A stretch of DNA of 64,000 nucleotides from Stieleria maiorica (GTDB taxonomy: Bacteria; Planctomycetota; Planctomycetia; Pirellulales; Pirellulaceae), in contig NZ_CP036264.1 in NCBI RefSeq assembly GCF_008035925.1, positions 1,077,774 through 1,141,773 on the forward strand, given 5' to 3'. A program made the position numbers and the translations under genes. Positions 9,253-18,409 of this stretch are shown in pieces (position 1 is the stretch's first letter; each line of letters starts with the position of its first letter). The notes beneath the pieces were generated by a model that did not search any database, was not told where the DNA came from, and saw nothing but the letters and a program-made list of their open reading frames with translations.

Positions 9253-12200
9253 ATGGAGGGGGAACTCGGCGAGACTTGTCCGTGTTGCGCTGCCGTTGTC
9301 GGGGCAGGGCAGGGGAGTTGCTCGCGGTGCGGGTTTCCGTTGACGGCTTATCGAACACTGGACGTCGCGCCCTGTTTGAATCTGGATGGCGGGACAGTCG
9401 CGCGGCCGGCGATTGAATTTCAAAATGCCGGCGCGGTGATTCGGTTGGCCGAGGGTGGAGGAGTGATCGTCGGCCGTGATGACCAGCCGTTTGATGGGTT
9501 CGACGTGCAGACATTTCGTCATCGCGAACTGCAGCAGCGGCACGTCGCCTTCTTGCCGGGCCAGTCCGATTCGATATGGCTGGTCGATCTGTGTCCGGAG
9601 CATCGTGGCGTGTTCGTCGACGGTCGGTCGATGTCGCTGTCGCAGCTGGTGGATGGTGCGGTCGTTCAAATCGGTCCGCTGGGGTGGAAGTTCAACCAGA
9701 GCAAAGGCATCTTGACGCCGGTCACACCGATCGCCGGCTTCGATCTCGCCGTGGACGCGGAAGTGGACGGGCGTTTGACCCCGACCAAGCTGCACCTATC
9801 CCGCGGTGAAATGACGGCGCTGGTCGGCCCCAGCGGTTGTGGGAAGTCGACGTTGTTGGAAACCATCCGCGACGGCAGCGGGTTGGCCGGGGACGTCGAC
9901 ACGGCCGGACGGGTGTTTTTTGTGCCGCAGCGTGATTTAGTACACCATGACTTGAGACTCCGCGATGCTTTGCTCGCGATCGCGGGGCTGTACGGACGCG
10001 AACCGTTGCCCTTTGAAATTGATGCGGCGCTCGATTCAGTCGGGTTGCCCGCGTCGGCCAAGGACAAGTTTCCGGGAGAGCTGAGCGGCGGGCAACTGCG
10101 TCGGTTCCGGATCGCCGGGGCGCTGTTGTCCGGTGCCGGTGTGATCGTGTTGGATGAGCCCGATAGCGGGTTGGATCACGAGACGGCCGGCGAAGTCATC
10201 TTGCTATTGCGCTCGTTGGCCATCCGCGGTGCAACCATCGTCGCGGTGACTCATCACCGCCATGTGCTCGATTCGTTTGATCGCGTGATCACGATGCGTC
10301 CAACGCCTGATGGGGGCGCGGTCGAGGGCACCGGCGACGCGGCGCAGACTTCGGCTGGGCAGTCGGGATTGCCAGACGATCAGGATGATGTGCCGTCGGC
10401 GATGTTTCGTTTTTGCAATCGGATGGCGATTCTGTTTCGTCGCGAACGGCAAAAACTGACCTCACCGAAGTTGTCGCGGTTGTCACTGGGGCCGCTCCGT
10501 GTTCCGCATTTGATGATCGGAATGCTGTTGGTGCCGGTGTTGTTTGCCGTTGCGATTGCGATCAGCGTGCCGACGGACCCGGATCGTGATGTCGCCGATG
10601 GGTTGTACGGCCAGATTGGCCCGATCAATCGGTTGGGATTCTTGGCGGTCGTGTCGGTGATCTGGATGTCGGCCAGCGGAAGCCATCTTTCGATCACGCG
10701 GGATCGTGAACTGTATGATTACGAACGGTCCTATGGTGTGACGTGGGGTCAGTTGCTGTCGGCCAAGTCGGTCGTGCTCGTGATCGCCGGCATGTTACAG
10801 ACGCTGGTGTTTGCGGGTTTGTTGTATGTGATTCGTGATCGCTGGTTGGCTCGCTCGTTTTTTGTCGACGAGCGGGCGATGCAGTTACCCGGTGTCGTGC
10901 TCTGTTTGTTGGGCGTGTCGATCGCCGCGACGATGTTGGGGTTGTTGATTTCGGCGATGGCGGGGCGCGGACCGTTGTTGGCCGCGGCGATCTTGCCGGT
11001 CGTCATGATGTTTCAAATTCTGTTCAGCGCGCCGTTCGCGATCTCGGACCCCGACGGCTACGAGCCCCTGGCGGACTATGAATCGCTGACGGTGTTTTCG
11101 CAGCAGTCGGACGCCGACGGAGAGCAAGCAGATGAAGACGAGTGGGAGGATGATTGGGTGGAAGAACAACGACCGCTGTGGGCCACGTCATTGTTTTCTT
11201 ATGCGACCCTGTCCCGTTACGGGGACAAATGGTTGCGTTCGTTTGCGGTGACGACCGAGCCGCCCGAGCAAGCGCGCACGGTCCAGTGGAGGTCTGCCGG
11301 TGCGCTGGCGGTCATGTCCGGGTTCTGTTTTGTGGCGTCTTGGTTCGTGTTGTGGATTCAGTCGACTCGGTTGGGAATCCGTCGCGTTCGAGCCGCCGGG
11401 GTGATCGCGGCTGCCGTCATCCTGTGCGGCCCGTTGACACCGACGCTCGCCCAGTCGCCGCTCGGACAGACGCCGGCCGAAGTGTCGACCGAAGCATCGG
11501 TCGAACCGGCGTCCAGCACGATCCGGCTGTCGCTGGTCGAGGGACGTTACGACGAAAACAAACTGCGGCGTGCGATGGGGGGCCGGGCCGATGACACGCC
11601 GCGGTGGCGCGAGTTCGGCAATCAAGATCGACTCGGGTTAGTCGCGCTGGAACTGGTCGGAAAGATCGAGTTCAGCCTTAGCGACGATGAGTTGGTGATC
11701 CGCTTGAAGCAGACGCCGAAGTGGGACTTGATGAAGCAACTGGCGCCGCCGCGATTGATCGGGCGGGAGGACGTCGGCGATGTCGATGACGTAGTGGTGT
11801 TCGTGCACGGATTGGAGGGCGGCGAGTCGACGTTTGCCGGGGCCACCGAGGCGTTGGCCGAGCGGGGAATCGCGTCGATGCGATTTGATTACCCCAACGA
11901 CGGGCCGCCGGCGGAGATCGGTCGCCGTCTGGCCGAGCAGCTCGCCGAATTCGGTCGCGAGCATCCCGACGCAAGGGTTCATCTGGTCGCGCATTCGCTG
12001 GGCGGTCTGGTGTCGACCTGGGCGGTGACCGAGAGTGACTTTCCGGCCCGGACGGTCCCGCACGTGGTGACGCTGGGTACCCCCTTTCGCGGTTCCGCGT
12101 TGGCATCGTTTCACGACGAGCTGGAGTTGTTTGACGTCCTGGTGCGGTTGGCCACGGGGACACGCGGGGCGCTCAACACGGTCGCCGACGGGCGGGGGGA

Positions 12201-12600
12201 GGCCGCGGAGGCGCTCCAGCCGGGCAGCGCGTTTTTGCTGCAATTGCATCGCCGGGAGCGACCGGCGGGGATTCAATTCCACCTGGCCGCCGGGACCAAG
12301 AGTTTTCTGACCAAGTCCCGTCGCGACCGCTTGGCCGCCGCGCTGCCGGGCGAACTGGCTCGTCTGGCCGTCTCCAAGGCCTACGCGGCTCGGATCAACC
12401 AGCTGATGGATGCCGAGGAGCTGTTTGACGGCAAGGGCGACGGTGCGGTGACCGTTGAAAGTGCATTGGGTTTGCCGAATCCGGCGAGTAGGAAGACTTT
12501 TCCGCAAACTCACACCGGTTTGGTGTCTGCCGACGGTCCGCTGGAGTGGGTGTTGGAGGTCACCGGGTTGGCCGAACCGGAGAAACCCCTGGCAAAGTAG
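9253..12600 (+). CDS. zinc ribbon-FHA-ABC ATPase-ABC2 permease-alpha/beta hydrolase fusion
   Basis: Positions are numbered from an in-frame GTG at 9205; the ATG at 9253 (residue 17) is my preferred start. In order: a zinc ribbon (CPCC 25-28, CSRC 39-42); an FHA-like domain (about 65-165, with VIVGR, QQRH and GVFVDGR); an ABC ATPase with Walker A GPSGCGKST (208-216), LSGGQ (293-297) and Walker B VIVLDEP (313-319); six membrane segments of ABC-2 type (about 432-720); a further signal-like hydrophobic stretch (731-750); and an alpha/beta-hydrolase with VFVHG (865-869) and nucleophile AHSLGG (S931). With the ATPase inside the cell, seven membrane passes would place the hydrolase outside. FHA-ABC-ABC2 proteins are known (for example mycobacterial Rv1747); the added lipase-like domain is unusual. 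The transported substrate is unknown. Confidence 0.85.
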   Translation: MEGELGETCPCCAAVVGAGQGSCSRCGFPLTAYRTLDVAPCLNLDGGTVARPAIEFQNAGAVIRLAEGGGVIVGRDDQPFDGFDVQTFRHRELQQRHVAFLPGQSDSIWLVDLCPEHRGVFVDGRSMSLSQLVDGAVVQIGPLGWKFNQSKGILTPVTPIAGFDLAVDAEVDGRLTPTKLHLSRGEMTALVGPSGCGKSTLLETIRDGSGLAGDVDTAGRVFFVPQRDLVHHDLRLRDALLAIAGLYGREPLPFEIDAALDSVGLPASAKDKFPGELSGGQLRRFRIAGALLSGAGVIVLDEPDSGLDHETAGEVILLLRSLAIRGATIVAVTHHRHVLDSFDRVITMRPTPDGGAVEGTGDAAQTSAGQSGLPDDQDDVPSAMFRFCNRMAILFRRERQKLTSPKLSRLSLGPLRVPHLMIGMLLVPVLFAVAIAISVPTDPDRDVADGLYGQIGPINRLGFLAVVSVIWMSASGSHLSITRDRELYDYERSYGVTWGQLLSAKSVVLVIAGMLQTLVFAGLLYVIRDRWLARSFFVDERAMQLPGVVLCLLGVSIAATMLGLLISAMAGRGPLLAAAILPVVMMFQILFSAPFAISDPDGYEPLADYESLTVFSQQSDADGEQADEDEWEDDWVEEQRPLWATSLFSYATLSRYGDKWLRSFAVTTEPPEQARTVQWRSAGALAVMSGFCFVASWFVLWIQSTRLGIRRVRAAGVIAAAVILCGPLTPTLAQSPLGQTPAEVSTEASVEPASSTIRLSLVEGRYDENKLRRAMGGRADDTPRWREFGNQDRLGLVALELVGKIEFSLSDDELVIRLKQTPKWDLMKQLAPPRLIGREDVGDVDDVVVFVHGLEGGESTFAGATEALAERGIASMRFDYPNDGPPAEIGRRLAEQLAEFGREHPDARVHLVAHSLGGLVSTWAVTESDFPARTVPHVVTLGTPFRGSALASFHDELELFDVLVRLATGTRGALNTVADGRGEAAEALQPGSAFLLQLHRRERPAGIQFHLAAGTKSFLTKSRRDRLAAALPGELARLAVSKAYAARINQLMDAEELFDGKGDGAVTVESALGLPNPASRKTFPQTHTGLVSADGPLEWVLEVTGLAEPEKPLAK
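9302..9317 (+). repeat. G-rich dispersed 16-mer (two overlapping GGGCAGGG)
   Basis: GGGCAGGGCAGGGGAG, found exactly four times in the window, always on the plus strand. Here it lies within coding sequence and reads G-A-G-Q-G-S. Confidence 0.8.
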
Positions 12601-12734
12601 GGGCTTTCTCCATTTACAAAACGGCCCTGCCCCTCGTACACTGCCGGGCTTTCCCGTGCCCGCTATCGGTGCGCCTGTTGGGTGCTTCGACTGGTGGGGT
12701 TTTGTCTATTGACTCGTGATTCCCTTTTTTCAGC

Positions 12735-14210
12735 GTGTTTGATTCCCTTTCAGACGGTTTGCAGTCGGCGTTCAAGAGCTTGCGTGGCAAAGGCAAGCTG
12801 ACCGAAGGCAATATGCGCGAGGGGCTGGAGATCGTTCAGCGGTCGCTGTTGGAAGCGGACGTCAGTTACCCGGTCGTCCAGGAGTTCATGGGACATGTGT
12901 CCGAGCGGGCGCTCGGCAAGAAGGTACTGCTGAGTCTGCGGCCGGAGCAGGAGCTGGTCCGGATCGTCCATGACGAGTTGGTTTCGATCTTGGGGCCGGT
13001 CGATCCGTCGATTCATCTGAAAAAAGATGGCGCGACGATCATCATGTTGTGCGGGTTGCAGGGGAGCGGAAAGACGACGACCTGCGGCAAGTTGGCGCAG
13101 TTGTTGATCGAGCAAAAGATCAAGCCGACGCTGGTGGCGGCGGACCTGCAGCGGCCTGCGGCGATCGAGCAATTGAAGGTGATCGGCGAGCAATTGGGCG
13201 TGCCGGTCTACAGCGAAACAGACAACAAAAACCCCGTCCAGGTCTGCAAGAACGGCGTCGCGAAGGCCGAAGCGGAAGGCTCGCGGGTCGTGATTTTGGA
13301 CACCGCAGGACGCTTGGCCATCGACGAGGAGTTGATGGCGGAGCTGGCTCGGATCGACAAGAAGGTCGGCCCGGACCAGGTCTACCTGGTGGTCGACGGG
13401 ATGACCGGTCAAGACGCCGTCAACAGCGCCGACGCGTTCAACAAGTCGCTGGAGCTGGACGGCGTCGTGATGACCAAGCTGGATGGTGATGCCCGCGGCG
13501 GGGCGTTGCTGTCGGTCAAACACGTCACCGGCGTGCCGATCAAATTCATCGGGACCGGCGAGCATTTTGATGCACTCGAGCCGTTTCGTCCCGAGGGGAT
13601 GGCCGGCCGGATCTTGCAGATGGGCGACATCGTGGCCGCGGCCGCGGAGGCCCATCGGATCGTCGACGAGAAGGAACGCGAGGAGTTGGAAGCGAAAATG
13701 GCTTCCGGCGACTTCACGTTGGACGATTTTAAGAACATGATGGAGAAGGTCAGCAAGCCGGGGCTGATGGGCCGCATGATGGGCTTGATGCCCGGCATGG
13801 GCCAGTTCAAGGAAGCACTGGAAAGCGAAGAGGCGGCCGGCGGTATCCGGCAAACCATCGGCGCGATCAATGCCATGACCGCGGCCGAACGGCGTAACCC
13901 CAAGGTCATCGACGCCTCGCGTCGGACACGGATTGCCAAGGGGGCCGGGGTGCAAACGCCGGTGATCAGTCAGCTGGTCAAGCAGTTCGAGATCATGAAG
14001 CCGCTGATGCAGGGCATGGCGGGCGGCTCGATGATGGATCGGGCCAAGATGATGCAGCAGTTGCAAGGAGCGATGGCCAGCGGCAACGGCAGCCTGGATG
14101 GCATGCGGGTCAAAAAAGGCACCGGAAAGCGATTGTCCAATGCCGAACGCGCCAAGATGCGAAAGCAACGCGAGAAGCTGAAGCGTCAAAAGAAGCGAAA
14201 CAAGAGATAG
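12735..14210 (+). CDS. ffh: signal recognition particle protein Ffh (SRP54)
   Basis: 491 residues, a little longer than the common 450 or so. Ffh binds signal sequences of nascent membrane and secreted proteins and, with SRP RNA and FtsY, delivers ribosomes to the translocon. The N domain is residues 1-95. The GTPase P-loop is GLQGSGKTTT (107-116), followed by DTAGRL and TKLDGDARGGA. The C-terminal M domain is methionine-rich (MMGLMPGMGQ) and ends in a lysine/arginine tail. The start is GTG at 12735, giving the usual MFDSL beginning. It heads the ffh-rpsP-trmD-rplS cluster. No SRP RNA gene was seen in the upstream gap. Confidence 0.97.
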   Translation: MFDSLSDGLQSAFKSLRGKGKLTEGNMREGLEIVQRSLLEADVSYPVVQEFMGHVSERALGKKVLLSLRPEQELVRIVHDELVSILGPVDPSIHLKKDGATIIMLCGLQGSGKTTTCGKLAQLLIEQKIKPTLVAADLQRPAAIEQLKVIGEQLGVPVYSETDNKNPVQVCKNGVAKAEAEGSRVVILDTAGRLAIDEELMAELARIDKKVGPDQVYLVVDGMTGQDAVNSADAFNKSLELDGVVMTKLDGDARGGALLSVKHVTGVPIKFIGTGEHFDALEPFRPEGMAGRILQMGDIVAAAAEAHRIVDEKEREELEAKMASGDFTLDDFKNMMEKVSKPGLMGRMMGLMPGMGQFKEALESEEAAGGIRQTIGAINAMTAAERRNPKVIDASRRTRIAKGAGVQTPVISQLVKQFEIMKPLMQGMAGGSMMDRAKMMQQLQGAMASGNGSLDGMRVKKGTGKRLSNAERAKMRKQREKLKRQKKRNKR

Positions 14211-14253
14211 CGATTCACCAACACAATTTATTTTTCCCTGGAGTGAGTTTGAA

Positions 14254-14685
14254 ATGTCAGTTCGAATCCGTCTGAAAAAGATGGGTCGTACCCACCGACC
14301 TTTCTTCCGAGTTTGTGCGATGGACCAGCGGTCGCCGCGCGACGGTCGGGTGATCGAAGAGTTGGGATACTACGACCCGATGTGCCCCGAAACCGACGCG
14401 CGTGTTCAGCTGAAAAGTGATCGCGTCGATCACTGGTTGAGCGTCGGTGCACAGCCGAGCGAAAAGGTCGCCGTGTTGATCAAGAAGTACGGCACCGACG
14501 GAACACACTTGGACGCCCAAAAAGAAGCTCTCGAGCGACTCGGCAAGCGAAAGGAATACACCCCCGCGCCCGCCGCACCGCCACAACCGGCTGCCAAAGA
14601 AGAACCGGCCGCCGAAGAAGCTGCTGCGGAAGAACCCGCCGCCGAAGGTGAAGCGGTTGCCGAAGCCGAAGCGACGGCCGAGTGA
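14254..14685 (+). CDS. rpsP: 30S ribosomal protein S16 with acidic Ala/Glu/Pro tail
   Basis: 143 residues. The first 85 or so are canonical S16 (MSVRIRLKKMGRTHRPFFR; DGRVIEELGYYDP), a small-subunit assembly protein. The remaining 50-plus residues are an alanine-, glutamate- and proline-rich low-complexity tail that bacterial S16 proteins, usually 80-90 residues, often lack. GGAG lies upstream of the ATG in a plausible Shine-Dalgarno position. It sits 43 bases after ffh and 59 bases before trmD. In many bacteria rimM lies between rpsP and trmD; here it does not. Confidence 0.96.
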   Translation: MSVRIRLKKMGRTHRPFFRVCAMDQRSPRDGRVIEELGYYDPMCPETDARVQLKSDRVDHWLSVGAQPSEKVAVLIKKYGTDGTHLDAQKEALERLGKRKEYTPAPAAPPQPAAKEEPAAEEAAAEEPAAEGEAVAEAEATAE

Positions 14686-14744
14686 TCCGACGCGGTTGAA
14701 CCGTTCCCTTTTCATCGGCAATCAGGATCGCGGGGGAGAGACGA

Positions 14745-15440
14745 GTGCGATTTGACATCGTCACGCTATTCCCGGCGATCTTCGACGGTTACCTGACGCA
14801 AAGTTTGTTGGAGAAAGCGATCGCCAAAGGGTTGGTCGAAATCCACCGACATAACTTGCGGGATTGGGCCGCCGACACGCCGCACCGAAAAGTGGACGAC
14901 CGACCGTTCGGCGGAGGCCCGGGAATGCTGTTGCAGGTTGATGTCACGGTGCCCTGTGTGGAAGACATCGACCGGATGGCGGCGACCCCGGCCAGGAAAA
15001 TATTGCTGACGCCGCAAGGCAAACGCTTTGACCAACGCATGGCCGAAGACTTGGCGACCAGCGACCGAGTGATGCTGCTGTGCGGGCGGTACGAAGGGTT
15101 CGACCAACGAGTGGTCGACATCGTGAAACCAGAGGAAGTGAGTGTCGGCGACTTTGTCCTGAACGGGGGCGAGGTCGCGGCGATGACGATCATCGACGGC
15201 GTCGTGCGGTTGCTGCCCGGCGTGCTCGGTGACGAAAACAGTCATGTGGATGATTCCTTCAGCCGCGGAAACCGGTTGTTGGAGTTCCCACAGTACACGC
15301 GGCCGCGAGACTTTCGGGGGCACCGCGTTCCCGACGTTTTGTTGGGCGGAAACCACGAGGCGATCGCCGCGTGGCGGGCCGAGCAAAGCCGAATCCGAAC
15401 GAAACAGCGTCGATCAGATTTGTTCGACGAAGAAGAGTAG
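14745..15440 (+). CDS. trmD: tRNA (guanine37-N1)-methyltransferase
   Basis: 231 residues. TrmD methylates G37 of tRNAs from S-adenosylmethionine and prevents +1 frameshifting. The sequence shows the SPOUT knot features: the N-terminus MRFDIVTLFPAIFDGYL, the loop FGGGPGMLL, LCGRYEGFDQRV and the C-terminal signature VLNGGEVAAM with the rest of the fold. The start is GTG at 14745, after GGGGAGAG. Length is typical (about 230-250). It is followed by a 104-base gap and then rplS, the conserved order. Confidence 0.96.
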   Translation: MRFDIVTLFPAIFDGYLTQSLLEKAIAKGLVEIHRHNLRDWAADTPHRKVDDRPFGGGPGMLLQVDVTVPCVEDIDRMAATPARKILLTPQGKRFDQRMAEDLATSDRVMLLCGRYEGFDQRVVDIVKPEEVSVGDFVLNGGEVAAMTIIDGVVRLLPGVLGDENSHVDDSFSRGNRLLEFPQYTRPRDFRGHRVPDVLLGGNHEAIAAWRAEQSRIRTKQRRSDLFDEEE

Positions 15441-15544
15441 ATACACAGCACCATGGTGCCGGACTCGCCAGAGCCCGGGAACTTTGAATTCCACGCCCGA
15501 AGTCTGGCGACTTCGGCGATCAGTCAGACGAAGAGAGTAGAACG

Positions 15545-15898
15545 ATGAGCCAAGCAATTCTGGCCAAGGTCGAACAGACCTCCATCAAAGAGAACCCGCC
15601 GAAGTTCGAAATCGGCGATACCGTTGACGTTCACCTGCGAATTCTGGAAGGCAACAAGGAGCGGATCCAGGTCTTCACCGGTGTCGTGATCGCGATGTCC
15701 GGCAGCGGATCGAAGGAGATGTTCACCGTCCGCCGCATCGTCGCCGGTGAAGGCGTCGAACGTAAGTTCCCGCTGCACAGCCCGCGCATCGAAAAGGTCG
15801 AAGTCAAACGCAGCGGTGTCGTCCGTCGCGCGAAGCTGTACTTCTTGCGTGACCGTGTCGGTAAGGCCGTGCGTCTGAAAGAACGCCGCCGATCGTAG
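15545..15898 (+). CDS. rplS: 50S ribosomal protein L19
   Basis: 117 residues, the usual length. L19 lies at the 30S-50S interface. Recognisable blocks include [45 protein letters not shown] and the C-terminal [19 protein letters not shown]. The ATG at 15545 follows AAGAGAGTAGA. It is the last of the translation cluster, and is followed by a 23-base palindrome at 15919 that may act in termination. Confidence 0.97.
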   Translation: MSQAILAKVEQTSIKENPPKFEIGDTVDVHLRILEGNKERIQVFTGVVIAMSGSGSKEMFTVRRIVAGEGVERKFPLHSPRIEKVEVKRSGVVRRAKLYFLRDRVGKAVRLKERRRS

Positions 15899-15918
15899 GC
15901 TCCGGCGGGGTCGCCCGT

Positions 15919-15941
15919 GGGACAGGCTGCCAGCTTGTCCC
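15919..15941. repeat. 23-base palindrome after rplS (possible terminator)
   Basis: GGGACAGGCTG/CCAGCTTGTCCC, a near-perfect inverted repeat with almost no loop, 20 bases after the rplS stop. No T-tract follows, so termination is only a possibility. Confidence 0.6.
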
Positions 15942-16005
15942 GTCGGTGTATCGGAAGCCGCCTACGGTTTGTTGAAGCGCCGGACGCGACAGGGGCAACG
16001 CAACG

Positions 16006-16069
16006 ATGCCAGCCCGACACGTGAGCGAGAGGCCACCCGGCGTCCCTCGCTCACGCGTCGGACTGGCAT
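16006..16069. repeat. long hairpin element
   Basis: The left arm ATGCCAGCCCGACACGTGAG (continuing CGAGA) pairs with the right arm, whose reverse complement starts ATGCCAGTCCGACGCGTGAG. The arms are about 25 bases with few mismatches around a loop of about 14. It lies in the 230-base gap before yraN and is likely a dispersed intergenic hairpin. Confidence 0.75.
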
Positions 16070-16128
16070 GACCGTCAAAGGTTCCGAACATTGGATTTGT
16101 CCAACAAGCCGATCGCTGTTTCGCGACC

Positions 16129-16599
16129 ATGAAACGCACCTCGCTGGCAGCCGCGATGCGGCGATGCCGCGACCGCTACACCGATTGGCGTTACGGGCGG
16201 ATCGATCCCGACGCGCCGATCGGCCGTCGGGGTGAGCAGGTGGCGGCCCGACTGCTGCGCCAAAAGGGGTTGGTGGTCGTCGCGGAAAGTGAATCCGATC
16301 GGGCCGGCGAGATCGATGTGATCGCCGCCGACAAACGGTCCCGCCGCGTCATCTTTGTCGAAGTCAAGACGCTGCAGACGACACGTCCGGGGCATCCCGC
16401 CGATCGGGTCGATGAAAACAAGCAAGCCCGAATCACTCGCGCGGCGCTGCGGTTTCTCAAACGCCGCAACCTGCTCGGCACGCCCTGTCGATTCGACGTG
16501 ATCGCCATCTGGTGGCCCAAGGGTGAGCCGTCACCGGTGCGCATCGAGCACTACGAGCACGCCTTCGAAGCGGCCGGCGATTTTCAGATGTGGTCCTGA
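16129..16599 (+). CDS. YraN / UPF0102 family nuclease-fold protein
   Basis: 156 residues. The conserved UPF0102 pattern is present: GRRGEQVAARLLRQKG, then GEIDVIAAD, then VIFVEVKT. These are the E, D and ExK positions of a restriction-endonuclease-like fold. YraN-type genes often follow rplS in bacteria, frequently with rnhB between; rnhB is not in the gap here. The biochemical role is not well settled; a Holliday-junction or DNA-repair role has been proposed for the family. The ATG at 16129 is used. Confidence 0.85.
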   Translation: MKRTSLAAAMRRCRDRYTDWRYGRIDPDAPIGRRGEQVAARLLRQKGLVVVAESESDRAGEIDVIAADKRSRRVIFVEVKTLQTTRPGHPADRVDENKQARITRAALRFLKRRNLLGTPCRFDVIAIWWPKGEPSPVRIEHYEHAFEAAGDFQMWS

Positions 16600-17122
16600 T
16601 CCAAGGCTTGCCGACGCGCACCCCATCAATCGTCCGTTGATGATCGCACTTGTTCGCGGGCCGAGCCTGGGCTGTGCAAAATCTGGATTTTGCGGTCGAT
16701 CAGGATTCCAACGAAATCATTCCGCGGAGGATGGTCGACTCACAGCATCCATCGGGCGACGAAACACGAGTGATATCAGCCGATTCGTGCAAGCGTTCGG
16801 GCCCCAGCTTTGCGGAGGCCCCAGTTATGACGGAAGCCCGTAGGCTGGCGCCAAACGGCTGATCCCAACAGGGTTTCGCGGAATCGAAAACGCCAAATTT
16901 CCATGAACGAAAACGCGAACGAATCGAACGATTTTGCGCAGCCCAGGCGGAGTCTTGTGAACGAGGACCAACCGGGGCGGCGGTCAAAAGCGACCCGGCG
17001 ATCGTTGCCAAGAAACGTGATCGGAACGCGAACAGACGGACAATGTTTTTGCCTGCCTGCTCGATTCGCTAGACTGGGAGTGGGCGAGGGTTGTCGTTCT
17101 GCTTTTCGATGTCTGCAGTTGA
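16600..17122. repeat. intergenic gap with an ATCAGCCG-family hairpin element
   Basis: No gene is seen. An element at 16775-16863 has imperfect inverted ends: ATCAGCCGATTCGTGCAAGC on the left, GGCTGGCGCCAAACGGCTGAT on the right. The surrounding 16640-16970 resembles 58010-58315, including flanks such as GGTCGACTCACAG, CATCGGGCGACGAA and GCAGCCCAGGCGGAG. This makes it a dispersed element of roughly 300 bases rather than just a hairpin. Confidence 0.8.
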
Positions 17123-18385
17123 ATGAAGATGTTTGTCAAAATGCTGGTCGTAATGAGCGTTTTGATCGGCATTGGTACACTCGGTTACAAACCGGCGGTG
17201 ACGTATTGGCAGGAGCGGAACCGAGTGCGCTGGGAGACCGCGGCGATCATCCGTGGGGACGTGACCCGCTATGTCAATTCCACCGGTTCGGTGCGTCCGG
17301 TCCAGTCTGTTTCGGTCGGGTCGGTCGTCTCGGGGCCGATCGAGGCGTTGAACGTCGACTTCAATGACGAAGTCAAGAAGGGCGACGTGCTTGCGACAAT
17401 TGACCCGCGGCTGTTCAAAGCCGACGTCGCCAGAGATGAAGCGACCTTGGCGACGCGACAGGCCGAACGAGAGCGGATTGAGGCGGAGTTGGTACAGGCG
17501 AACAAGAGTTATCAGCGCGGCCGGAAACTGTACGCCAAGAGTGAAGGCTTTTTGTCCGAGACCGAAATGGATGCGTTGGTGTTCGAATTGCAATCGCTGG
17601 AGGCCCAGTTGAAGGTCGCCGAAGCGATGATTCAGCAGGCCGAAGCGTCGTTGGAGAATTCACGGGCGAACTTGAACTATTGCGAGATCACCGCCCCGGT
17701 CGATGGCGTCATCATCGATCGAAAGATCGATCCCGGCCAAACGCTGGCGGCTTCCTTTCAGACGCCGGAGTTGTTCATCGTTGCGCCGGATTTGCGTGAA
17801 AAGGTCCACGTGTTCGCCTCGGTCGACGAGGCGGACATCGGTCTGGTTCAAAAGGCGCAAGCGGAATCCAGGCCGGTGACGTTCACGGTCGACGCGCACC
17901 CCGACGAACTGTTCGCCGGCGAGATCGAACAGATTCGTGTCAGCAGCGTCGCAAACCAAAACGTCGTGACCTATCCGGTCGTCATTGCGACCGGCAATCC
18001 CGATTTGAAGCTGTTGCCGGGGATGACCGCCAGCATCTCCTTCGAGGTCGACTCGATCTCCGGCGTGCCCAAGTTGCCCAACGCCGCGCTGCGTTTCTTT
18101 CCCGCAGACGTCGACTTGGTGCGACCGTCGGATCGGCATCTGATTGATGGCTCGTTGTGGAAGTCCACCGATGGGCGCAGCGATGACCCGGCGCAGTTGC
18201 CGGCGGCCGAGAAAGCGGCGAAACGCAAAGCTCGGAGCAAACGTCATGTCTGGGTCGACGACGGCCGGTGGTTGCGGGCCGTTGAGATTGAAACGGGGTT
18301 GAGCGAAAGCGGGTTCACCGAACTCAAGTCGGGCGATCTATCGGTCGGTGCTTTGTTGGTGACCGGCGAGCAAGTCAAAAAGTAG
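17123..18385 (+). CDS. MacA-like periplasmic adaptor (membrane fusion protein)
   Basis: 420 residues. The protein bridges an inner-membrane ABC transporter and an outer-membrane channel. There is an N-terminal signal anchor (about 5-22), a first lipoyl half (about 50-92, SVSVGSVVSGPIEAL), a long helical hairpin (about 98-180, heptad-rich), a second lipoyl half with EITAPVDGVIIDRKIDPGQT, and beta-barrel and membrane-proximal domains ending in LLPGMTASISF. The next two genes are a MacB-type permease and its ATPase, which supports an efflux or lipoprotein/peptide export operon. No outer-membrane TolC partner is nearby. Cargo unknown. Confidence 0.88.
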   Translation: MKMFVKMLVVMSVLIGIGTLGYKPAVTYWQERNRVRWETAAIIRGDVTRYVNSTGSVRPVQSVSVGSVVSGPIEALNVDFNDEVKKGDVLATIDPRLFKADVARDEATLATRQAERERIEAELVQANKSYQRGRKLYAKSEGFLSETEMDALVFELQSLEAQLKVAEAMIQQAEASLENSRANLNYCEITAPVDGVIIDRKIDPGQTLAASFQTPELFIVAPDLREKVHVFASVDEADIGLVQKAQAESRPVTFTVDAHPDELFAGEIEQIRVSSVANQNVVTYPVVIATGNPDLKLLPGMTASISFEVDSISGVPKLPNAALRFFPADVDLVRPSDRHLIDGSLWKSTDGRSDDPAQLPAAEKAAKRKARSKRHVWVDDGRWLRAVEIETGLSESGFTELKSGDLSVGALLVTGEQVKK

Positions 18386-18409
18386 CCAAGTGATTCAGTA
18401 GCCCCCTCC

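Noticed and set aside
12601-12734. SRP RNA gene upstream of ffh
   Set aside because: The conserved GGAAGCAGCC core of SRP RNA is not present in this gap.
12750-14189. 479-codon open frame antisense to ffh
   Set aside because: It mirrors the conserved ffh gene and has no protein motifs; long antisense frames are expected in GC-rich coding DNA.
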